A model generated the notes under the pieces. The model made no database searches and was not told where the DNA came from. It worked only from the letters and a program-made list of their open reading frames with translations. The position numbers and the translations under genes were made by a program. Below, piece by piece: positions 46,627 to 52,383 of a DNA stretch of 52,383 bases (its first letter is position 1; each line of letters opens with the position of its first letter). Source of the DNA: Sphingomonas elodea ATCC 31461 (lineage in GTDB: Bacteria > Pseudomonadota > Alphaproteobacteria > Sphingomonadales > Sphingomonadaceae); contig NZ_AGFU01000124.1 in assembly GCF_000226955.1 (NCBI RefSeq), positions 1 through 52,383 on the forward strand, read 5' to 3'.

Positions 46627-48267
46627 TCAGGCCGCCTGCAGCATCTGCGCAAGGTCCGCGCGGGCCTCGCCGGTCGGGCGGATGTCGAACCTGTCGATGA
46701 GGATGCCGAGCACTTCGGGGGTGAGGAACTGCGGCAGCGTCGGCCCCAGATGGATGCGGCGCAGGCCCAGATGCAGCATCGTCAGCAGCACCGCCGTCGC
46801 CTTCTGCTCGAACCAGCTGATCGCATAGTGGAGCGGCAGATCGTTGACGCCGACCCCCAGCGCGTTCGCGACGGCCGTGGCGATGCGGATCGCCGAATAG
46901 GCATCATTGCATTGACCGATATCAAGAACGCGGGGGATACCATTGATATTGCCAAGCTCCTCACGGTTGAACCGGAACTTGCCACAGCCGATGGTGAGGA
47001 CGAGGCTGTCCTTCGGTGTCGCCACTGCCAGATCGTGGAAATAGTTGCGACCGGGCCGTGCGCCGTCGCAGCCGCCGATCAGGAACAGGTTCTTCACCTC
47101 GCCCGTGCCGATCATGCCGAGCAGCGTATCTGCCACGCCCATCACCGTGTTGCGGGCGAAGCCGATGGTGATGGTCGTCTCGGCCGCGTCTTCGGCAAAG
47201 CCGGGCTGCGCGAGCGCACAGGCGATGGCCGGGCGGAAATCATGGTCGGTTAGGTGCGGCAGGCCGTTCCAGCCTACGGGACCCGCCGTGAAGATGCGGT
47301 CGCCATAGCCCTTCAGGTTCGGGTTGATCAGGCAGTTCGACGTCATTACGATCGCGCCGGGGAAGGCGTCGAAATCCTTCTGCTGGTCCTGCCATGCGCC
47401 GCCATAGTTGCCGGCAAGATGCGGGAACGTCTTCAAGCCAGGATAGGCGTTTGCGGGCAGAAGCTCACCATGCGTGTACACCAGCACGCCGGTGCCCTCG
47501 GTCTGCTGGAGGATAGCCTCCAGGTCACCCATGTCGTGGCCGGAGACGAGCAGGCACTTGCCGGCGCGCGGGGTTATCCGCACGACCGTCGGCTCCGGGT
47601 GGCCGAAGCGGCCGGTATTGGCGGCGTCGAGCAGTTCCATCACCTTCAGGTTGAGCGCGCCGATCGCCATCGCGTTGCCGAGCAGCGCATCGACATCGCT
47701 GGGGTCGGTGGCGAGGAAGGCGGCGATGCGGTGGAGCTCGGCCGCGATCGCATCCTCCTCGAAGCCGAGCACCCGGGCATGCTCGCCATAGGCGGCGGTG
47801 CCCTTCAGCCCGTAGAGGATCAGGTTGCGCAGCCCGACGATGCTTGCGCCGTCGCGATCGAGGAAGCGCTGGATCGCGGCGAAGGGAGCCGCGGCGGCCA
47901 GTTCCGCGGGGGTCGTGCCGGGGTTCCAGGTCGCCGGCTCGGGCAGGCTGGCCAGGTCCGCACCGGCTGCTTCTGCCAGCCGTCGCGCACGCTCCCGCAG
48001 CGTCAGTGCGCGGGCGATCAAGGGCACGAAACGGGTTTCGTCGAAGTTCACGTTGGTCAGGGTGGTGAACCAGGCATGCAGCGTGAACGAGTCCACCTCG
48101 GCATCGCGGGCCCCGCACGCCGCGGCTCGATCGGCATAGGCAGAAACGCCCTGCAGTACCCGCAGCAGCACGTCCTGCAGGTTCGCCACCTGCGCGGTCT
48201 TGCCGCAGGAGCCGATTTTGACGGCGCAGCCGCCTTTGTTCGATTGCTCGCACTGAACGCAGTACAT
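46627..48267 (-). CDS. hcp: Hybrid cluster protein (hydroxylamine / NO reductase)
   Basis: Iron-sulfur-oxo enzyme linked to nitrosative stress and NO metabolism. The 546-residue chain starts MYCVQCEQSNKGGC with cluster cysteines at 3, 6, 14 and 21, closer to the short-spaced class than to the E. coli one. The hybrid-cluster ligands lie in VLVYTHGELLP, NCLINPN, GCDGARPGRNYFHDLA, TIGCGKFRFN and DIGQCNDAYSAI. The ATG at 48267 is chosen because it begins the cluster motif and has GGAG behind it; the frame is open upstream. An FNR-like box lies 61 bases upstream. Confidence 0.96.
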   Translation of the reverse strand: MYCVQCEQSNKGGCAVKIGSCGKTAQVANLQDVLLRVLQGVSAYADRAAACGARDAEVDSFTLHAWFTTLTNVNFDETRFVPLIARALTLRERARRLAEAAGADLASLPEPATWNPGTTPAELAAAAPFAAIQRFLDRDGASIVGLRNLILYGLKGTAAYGEHARVLGFEEDAIAAELHRIAAFLATDPSDVDALLGNAMAIGALNLKVMELLDAANTGRFGHPEPTVVRITPRAGKCLLVSGHDMGDLEAILQQTEGTGVLVYTHGELLPANAYPGLKTFPHLAGNYGGAWQDQQKDFDAFPGAIVMTSNCLINPNLKGYGDRIFTAGPVGWNGLPHLTDHDFRPAIACALAQPGFAEDAAETTITIGFARNTVMGVADTLLGMIGTGEVKNLFLIGGCDGARPGRNYFHDLAVATPKDSLVLTIGCGKFRFNREELGNINGIPRVLDIGQCNDAYSAIRIATAVANALGVGVNDLPLHYAISWFEQKATAVLLTMLHLGLRRIHLGPTLPQFLTPEVLGILIDRFDIRPTGEARADLAQMLQAA

Positions 48268-48327
48268 CGCCGTCTCCGGTAAAGCTGAATGATAAATTCC
48301 ACTTATTTGGCGACCGGGGGCGCAACG

Positions 48328-48341
48328 TTGATCGGAGTCAA
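48328..48341. promoter_or_regulatory. FNR-like box in the hcp / Rrf2 intergenic region
   Basis: TTGAT-CGGA-GTCAA matches the FNR/FixK consensus TTGAT-N4-ATCAA at nine of ten positions. It lies 61 bases upstream of the hcp ATG and 57 bases upstream of the Rrf2 gene. A further palindrome, GTGCA-AC-TGCAC, is at 48361-48372, nearer to the Rrf2 start. Confidence 0.6.
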
Positions 48342-48397
48342 ACCGCCGTAATTCTTGCCTGTGCAACTGCACGTTTTGCCAGCTATGAAGAAGCCAG

Positions 48398-48817
48398 ATG
48401 CAACTGACTCGCCACTCCGATTATGCGCTGCGTCTGCTGATCCATCTCGGCAGCATGGGTGATGGGCGCGTATCGATCGCGTCGGTGGCCGAGGAGCAGG
48501 ACATCTCGGCCACGCATCTGATGAAGATCGCGAACGGCCTTTCCCATGCCGGCTTCATCGAGGCGGTGCGGGGACGCGGCGGCGGTATCCGACTCGCGCG
48601 TGACCCCATGGAGATCAACCTCGGTGCAGTGCTCGACGTGACCGAGCCGCGCTGCCCGATGGTCGACTGCACCGGGTGCAAGCTGGTGCGTGGATGCAAT
48701 CTGCCGGGCGTGCTCGACGAAGCTCGGCGCGCCTTCATGGACGTGGTGCGGCGCCATACCCTGGCCGACGTGCTGCGCGGACGCGCGGGGATGCTCTGGC
48801 CGCCCCGCGCGGCGTGA
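48398..48817 (+). CDS. Rrf2-family Fe-S transcriptional regulator (NsrR-like)
   Basis: A 139-residue winged-helix regulator: QLTRHSDYALRLLIHLG, ISATHLMKIANGLSHAGFIEAVRGRGGGIRLAR, then three clustered cysteines in MVDCTGCKLVRGCNL plus one just before (PRCP), which can hold an Fe-S cluster. The N-terminal sequence and the divergent hcp suggest an NO-responsive NsrR-type repressor of hcp, but IscR- or RirA-like roles cannot be excluded from sequence. Confidence 0.85.
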   Translation: MQLTRHSDYALRLLIHLGSMGDGRVSIASVAEEQDISATHLMKIANGLSHAGFIEAVRGRGGGIRLARDPMEINLGAVLDVTEPRCPMVDCTGCKLVRGCNLPGVLDEARRAFMDVVRRHTLADVLRGRAGMLWPPRAA

Positions 48818-48820
48818 CGC

Positions 48821-49540
48821 TCAGTCGGCGTCGACGACCCCGGAGCGATAGGTGGTGATCGGGGCCTTGATCCACGCTTCCTCGCGGAACCATTTGGTGA
48901 TGATGTATTTTGTGCCTTCGACCACGCGCATGCCTTCGTGCAGCGTGTCGTAGTTCGGGCTGCCGTCGGTCAGCATGTTGTTCCAGATCACCAGCAGACC
49001 GCGCTTGGGCTTGAAGCGGATGCCGGCGCGCGGAAACCAGGTGGCGCCGCCTTCTTCCACGTCGTTGAGATAGGCCATCGCGGTCCAGGTGCGCTGGCCG
49101 CCGGTCTCCAGCATCTTCTCCCAATAGCCGCTGTCTTCGTGGAAATAGTCGCAGTGGGCGCGGAACTGCTGGTTGGGCGCATAGCGCTGGCCCTGCATCG
49201 TCTCGGCATTCTCGACCGGAATGCCGAGGAGGTCCGCGATGCGGTTGTCGATCGCCTGCACGTCCGGTGACCAGCGATACAGGTCCGAACTGTGGCTCGT
49301 GCGATAGTCGGGATCGTCGGTCGCCGCGAGCAGCGTCGAGGGACGCGCATTGCTGTCGATCAGCGCCATCAGCATGTCGCAGTCGGCGTCGGTGAAGAAG
49401 TCCGGATAGGTATAGACCTGGGCCAGTTCCACCTTGGCCCGCCGGACATTGGGGTTGGCGTCCAGTCGCGCCGCCACGTCGCGCCCGATCTGTGCCCGCT
49501 TGGTGGAGGGCGATCCCTTGTTGTTGCCGTTCGTCTTGCT
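48821..49540 (-). CDS. Prolyl 4-hydroxylase-like 2-oxoglutarate/Fe(II) oxygenase
   Basis: Protein of 239 residues from the chosen GTG at 49540. The double-stranded beta-helix core has the iron-binding HxD in FRAHCDYFHED, GQRTWTAMAYLNDVEEGGATWFP, and the distal His in DTLHEGMRVVEGTKYIITKWFRE, where the basic residue also binds 2-oxoglutarate. The N-terminus is Lys/Asn-rich. The frame extends to a TTG at 49585, a weaker start. Substrate unknown. Confidence 0.85.
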   Translation of the reverse strand, partial: SKTNGNNKGSPSTKRAQIGRDVAARLDANPNVRRAKVELAQVYTYPDFFTDADCDMLMALIDSNARPSTLLAATDDPDYRTSHSSDLYRWSPDVQAIDNRIADLLGIPVENAETMQGQRYAPNQQFRAHCDYFHEDSGYWEKMLETGGQRTWTAMAYLNDVEEGGATWFPRAGIRFKPKRGLLVIWNNMLTDGSPNYDTLHEGMRVVEGTKYIITKWFREEAWIKAPITTYRSGVVDAD

Positions 49541-49584
49541 CACGCGCGAACTCTTTGCCGCCCGGGTCCGCGATTGCAAGGGCA

Positions 49585-49610
49585 AGGGGCCGACATCGCT
49601 GCCGGCCCCT
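49585..49610 (-). terminator. Hairpin after the RcnB-like gene
   Basis: AGGGGCCG (49585-49592) and CGGCCCCT (49603-49610) form a perfect 8-base stem with a 10-base loop, between the stop at 49617 and the start of the next minus-strand gene. Likely ends the RcnB-like transcript; no strong T-tract. Confidence 0.55.
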
Positions 49611-49616
49611 GCATGC

Positions 49617-50468
49617 TTACCAGAAAATGCCGTAGATCACGTCGACCACCTGGCCGGTGTCCACGTCGACGAGCAGCGCGTCGTCATAATAGCGGACCCA
49701 GCGATACGGCCCCCAAACGTCGGGCAGGCGATAGGAATAGGGATCGCTGATCCAGTATTGCGGGGCGAACAGGAAGCTGTCGATCCGGTAGCCGATCGAG
49801 AAGCGACGATAGCCGTAGCTCCAGCGCGCCGGCGGATAATAGCGCGGCAGGCGGTACAGGCTGCGGTTATAGTCGCGATAGGCGCGCCAGTCGTAGCGGT
49901 GATCGCTCCGCCAGCCATTGTTCCAGACGCCGCGGTCGCCGCGCCAACGCTCCGCCCGATCCCAGTCCCGCCGGTCGTTCCAACGACGATCGCCGTCCCG
50001 ACGCCCCCAGTCGCGATCGCTATTCCAGTTGCGGTTAGCGTTCCAGTTGCGGTCGCGGTTCCAGTCGGGACGGGGCTGGTTGTCCCAGCGACGGTCCTGC
50101 ACGGCGGGATCGCGACGCCCGCCGCCGCGGTTCCGCCAGTCCGGCCGGTCGCCGCCACGCCAGTCCCGCGGGGGCTGGGCGGGCGTCGGGGTGCCCTGCG
50201 GCTGCTGGAAGGCGGAGCGAGGCACGCTGTCGGGCCGGCGCCAGTCCCCGCGATCCTGCGCCTGGGGCGCTGTCTGCGGGCGCTGCCACGAACCGCCGCT
50301 GTCCGGTGCGCGAGGGGCGCCTCCACCCCAGCGCTGGCCATCGCCGCGCAGACCTTCAGGGCGCATCCAGCCTCCGTTGCCGCGATGCTCGCCGCGCTCC
50401 TGGGCGATGGCGGCGGCGGGAACCAGCGCGGTTGCGGCTGCGATCGCCGCCAACAGCATCCTCTTCAT
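49617..50468 (-). CDS. RcnB-like secreted Trp/Arg-rich protein
   Basis: A 283-residue periplasmic protein: signal KRMLLAAIAAATALVPAAAIA, then a low-complexity middle of WR, RDW and DRxW repeats rich in Arg, Trp, Asn and Gly, and a C-terminal domain with RVRYYDDALLVDVDTGQVVDV, as in RcnB (nickel/cobalt homeostasis). The function of sphingomonad members is not established; the proximity to a cobalt cluster is about 10 kb and not operonic. Confidence 0.8.
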   Translation of the reverse strand: MKRMLLAAIAAATALVPAAAIAQERGEHRGNGGWMRPEGLRGDGQRWGGGAPRAPDSGGSWQRPQTAPQAQDRGDWRRPDSVPRSAFQQPQGTPTPAQPPRDWRGGDRPDWRNRGGGRRDPAVQDRRWDNQPRPDWNRDRNWNANRNWNSDRDWGRRDGDRRWNDRRDWDRAERWRGDRGVWNNGWRSDHRYDWRAYRDYNRSLYRLPRYYPPARWSYGYRRFSIGYRIDSFLFAPQYWISDPYSYRLPDVWGPYRWVRYYDDALLVDVDTGQVVDVIYGIFW

Positions 50469-50576
50469 CGAACCATTCTCCGGTGGCAGCGGCGGAGTCG
50501 CCGTGCCGATGCTGCCTCAATTAAGACTTCGCTGCTGAGCCGGTTCTGAATTGCCTCGTCAGCCAAATGAAAGCAT

Positions 50577-51050
50577 TCATCCTGCGTCGGCCGGATCTCC
50601 GCGGGCGATGCGCGCCGCATCCTGGATGGCGGCCACCAGTCGCGGATAGATGCCGCATCGGCAAATATTGGGGATGCCCTGGCGGACGTCTTCCTCCGAC
50701 GGATTGCGGTTGGTGCGGATCAGGATGGCGGCGGCCATCACCATGCCGGGGATGCAATAGCCGCATTGCACCAGGTTGGCGGCGAGGAAAGCCTGCTGCA
50801 CCGGATGGCTGCGATCGGCTGAGAGCCCTTCGATCGTGGTGACGAACGTGCCCTCGATCGCGCCGATCGTCTCGCGGCACGCAAGCCGCGCGGCGCCATC
50901 GATATCGACGGTGCAGGCGCCGCAGTCACCGGTGCCGCAGCCATATTTGGTGCCGGTAAGGTTGGAAGCGTCGCGCAACGCCCAGAGCAGCGGCGTCTGC
51001 GGATCCATGTCGTACTGGACCGGCTGGTTGTTGACGGTGAACCGAGTCAT
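50577..51050 (-). CDS. [2Fe-2S] subunit of a xanthine-oxidase-type dehydrogenase, without partner
   Basis: The 157-residue subunit has a plant-type ferredoxin cluster motif CGTGDCGACTV with a further Cys (LACRE), and the second cluster in CGYCIPGM and CRCG. This matches IorA/CoxS-type small subunits that pass electrons to a molybdopterin subunit. No such large subunit is adjacent: an RcnB-like gene follows and a dioxygenase gene is divergent. Start ATG 51050. Confidence 0.9.
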   Translation of the reverse strand: MTRFTVNNQPVQYDMDPQTPLLWALRDASNLTGTKYGCGTGDCGACTVDIDGAARLACRETIGAIEGTFVTTIEGLSADRSHPVQQAFLAANLVQCGYCIPGMVMAAAILIRTNRNPSEEDVRQGIPNICRCGIYPRLVAAIQDAARIARGDPADAG

Positions 51051-51119
51051 GCCCCCAACCCTAGCGGGAAACGACGGGTTTCCGAAACGGCCATTGTCGC
51101 CGGGCGCCGGCCGCGCGAC

Positions 51120-51929
51120 ATGTCTGGCATGACCTTGCCCGCGCTCTTCCTGCCCCATGGCGGCGGCCCCTGCTTCTTCATGGATCCCGCCGGTGGCCCG
51201 CCGGACCCGATGTGGCGGCCGATGCAGGCCTATCTCGCGGGACTGATCGCCAGCCTGCCGGAGCGCCCGCGTGCGATCCTGCTGGTCTCGGGGCATTGGG
51301 AGGAACGCGACGTCACCGTGCATGTCGGCGACGGGCAGCCGTTGCTGTTCGACTATTATGGTTTCCCGGAGCATACCTATCATCTGCGCTGGGACGCGCC
51401 GGGTGCTCCCGACGTCGCGCTGCGTGCCAAGTCGCTGCTGGAGGCGGCCGGCTTCCCCGTCGGCGTCGAGCGCGAGCGGGGCTGGGACCACGGCGTGTTC
51501 ATTCCGATGAAGGTCGCGGTGCCGGATGCCGACATTCCACTCGCCCAGCTGTCGCTGCGCGCAGACCTCGATCCCGCCGCGCATGTCGCGATCGGCAAGG
51601 CGCTGGCGCCCTTGCGCGACGAAGGCGTGCTGATCGTCGGCTCGGGCATGAGCTTCCACAATCTTCGCACCCGCGGCCCCCAGGCGACGCCCTATGCCGA
51701 TGCCTGGGACGATGCGCTGGTCGCGGTGGCGACCGATCCCGACCCGGCCCACCGCGAAGCGCGGATCGTCGCCTGGCGCGATCTGCCCCATGCCGAATTC
51801 GCCCATCCGCGCGAGGAGCATCTGCTGCCGCTGATGGTCGCGATGGGCGCGGGCGGCGAGGGGCCTGCCGTTTGCGACTATCGCGACCATGTGTTCGGCT
51901 GGGCGGTGAGCGGGTTCCGCTTCGGCTAG
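51120..51929 (+). CDS. LigB/DODA-type extradiol ring-cleavage dioxygenase
   Basis: A 269-residue non-haem Fe(II) enzyme similar to YgiD (4,5-DOPA dioxygenase). Metal-site His are in LPALFLPHGGGP, LLVSGHWEER, RGWDHGVFIP and VGSGMSFHNLRTRG. Start is ATG 51120 or ATG 51129; the second gives the more typical N-terminus. The stop overlaps the convergent aldolase stop in CTAG. Confidence 0.9.
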   Translation: MSGMTLPALFLPHGGGPCFFMDPAGGPPDPMWRPMQAYLAGLIASLPERPRAILLVSGHWEERDVTVHVGDGQPLLFDYYGFPEHTYHLRWDAPGAPDVALRAKSLLEAAGFPVGVERERGWDHGVFIPMKVAVPDADIPLAQLSLRADLDPAAHVAIGKALAPLRDEGVLIVGSGMSFHNLRTRGPQATPYADAWDDALVAVATDPDPAHREARIVAWRDLPHAEFAHPREEHLLPLMVAMGAGGEGPAVCDYRDHVFGWAVSGFRFG

Positions 51930-52345
51930 TCGCGCCAGCTCCGGTCGATCCGGTCGACGAGCCGCACCATCGCCGCGAAGTCCGCAGCGCCCGGGCCGCC
52001 CGGCACCTGCGCCATGTGCATGTCGCGCTGGTGGACGGCGACGACCTCGGGCGAAATCTCGATCGGCTGGCCCATGCTCATCGTCGCGACCTGGATCTCG
52101 CACGCACGCTGCAGCGCCCAGTGCTTGACGAACGCCTCGGGCAGCGTGCGGCCCATGGCAAGGATGCCGTGGTTGCGCAGCAGCATCACCCGCTTGTCGC
52201 CGAGATTGGCGAGGAGCCGCTCGCCTTCCTCGTCGCGCACGGTCACGCCTTCGAAATCATGATAGGCGATCTGGCCGATGAAGTTGCATGCGTAGAAATT
52301 GGTCGGCCGCAGCCCGCCTTCCAGCGAAGCGACCGCCATGCCGGC
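51926..52345 (-). CDS. Class II aldolase / adducin family protein, 5' end lost in terminal G run
   Basis: Visible C-terminal 140 residues: ACNFIGQIAYHDFEGVTV, VMLLRNHGILAMGRTLPEAFVKHWALQRACEIQ, with the RNHG zinc-site motif. The family is about 250 residues, so the N-terminal part is missing beyond 52345, where the G-rich tail begins. Substrate unknown. Confidence 0.85.
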   Translation of the reverse strand, partial: AGMAVASLEGGLRPTNFYACNFIGQIAYHDFEGVTVRDEEGERLLANLGDKRVMLLRNHGILAMGRTLPEAFVKHWALQRACEIQVATMSMGQPIEISPEVVAVHQRDMHMAQVPGGPGAADFAAMVRLVDRIDRSWRD

Positions 52346-52383
52346 GGGGGGGTGGGGGGGGGGGGGGGGGGGGGGGGGGGGGG
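52346..52383. other. Terminal G homopolymer, probable artefact
   Basis: The last 38 bases are all G except one T at 52353. This is unlike the coding sequence it interrupts and is typical of low-signal G calls or a bad contig end. Confidence 0.8.

Noticed and set aside
1-52383. CRISPR arrays, insertion sequences, prophage or integrase genes
   Set aside because: No regularly spaced repeats and no transposase, integrase or phage structural motifs were seen; the gene content is chromosomal.

Overview
The window is GC-rich, densely packed DNA from an alphaproteobacterium, most likely a sphingomonad (Sphingomonas or a close relative). The evidence is the fused ispDF, the dusB-ntrB-ntrC-ntrY-ntrX-hfq-hflX order typical of Alphaproteobacteria, a double-domain Hfq, a RegB/RegA-type redox pair beside a quinol oxidase operon, an RcnB-like Trp/Arg-rich protein and an alginate-export-type porin. 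Naming the genus is inference; no rRNA or other decisive marker is present. The left end cuts ispDF. The right end finishes in a G run that looks like a sequencing or assembly artefact and cuts a class II aldolase gene.

Layout. 1-934: ispDF (isoprenoid precursors), divergent from the next block. 1071-10247: tRNA dihydrouridine synthase, the two nitrogen-type two-component systems NtrBC and NtrYX, the RNA chaperone Hfq (two Sm domains in one chain) and the GTPase HflX. 10408-12570 (minus): MazG and an MHS-type MFS transporter. 12687-19345: one tightly overlapping run cyoA-cyoB-cyoC-cyoD-surf1-regB-regA, joining a terminal quinol oxidase, its assembly factor and a membrane redox sensor with its regulator. 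19408-22581: a small membrane protein, a GAF-GGDEF-EAL protein and a secreted class A acid phosphatase.

22638-38875 is the centrepiece: a cobalamin block led by two near-identical B12 riboswitches. The first precedes a NiCoT-type cobalt/nickel permease. The second precedes cobW-cobN-cobG-cobH-cobI-cobJ-(cobK, opposite strand)-cobL-cobE-cobM-cobB-cobF-cobO-bluB-DUF1636. Having both cobG and cobF marks the oxygen-dependent corrin route. Most genes overlap by ATGA-type junctions. cobA, cobQ, cobD, cobC, cobP, cobU/V and cobS/T are not in the window.

38918-44501 (minus): an outer-membrane porin, a small lumazine-binding-like secreted protein, a short membrane protein, a 748-residue secreted protein of unknown function and a DUF3142 lipoprotein. 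44633-44707: tRNA-Glu(UUC). 44762-48817: recJ, hcp (hybrid cluster protein) and a divergent Rrf2 regulator with an FNR-like box between hcp and the regulator. 48821-52345: a prolyl-4-hydroxylase-like oxygenase, an RcnB-like protein, an unpartnered [2Fe-2S] subunit, a LigB/DODA-type dioxygenase and the aldolase fragment.

The observations most worth following up are the tandem-domain Hfq, a palindromic repeat that has landed in frame inside cobN and has a relative after hflX, the paired riboswitches with a conserved extension past the B12 box, and cobK lying antisense inside its own pathway operon with its start codon overlapping that of cobL.
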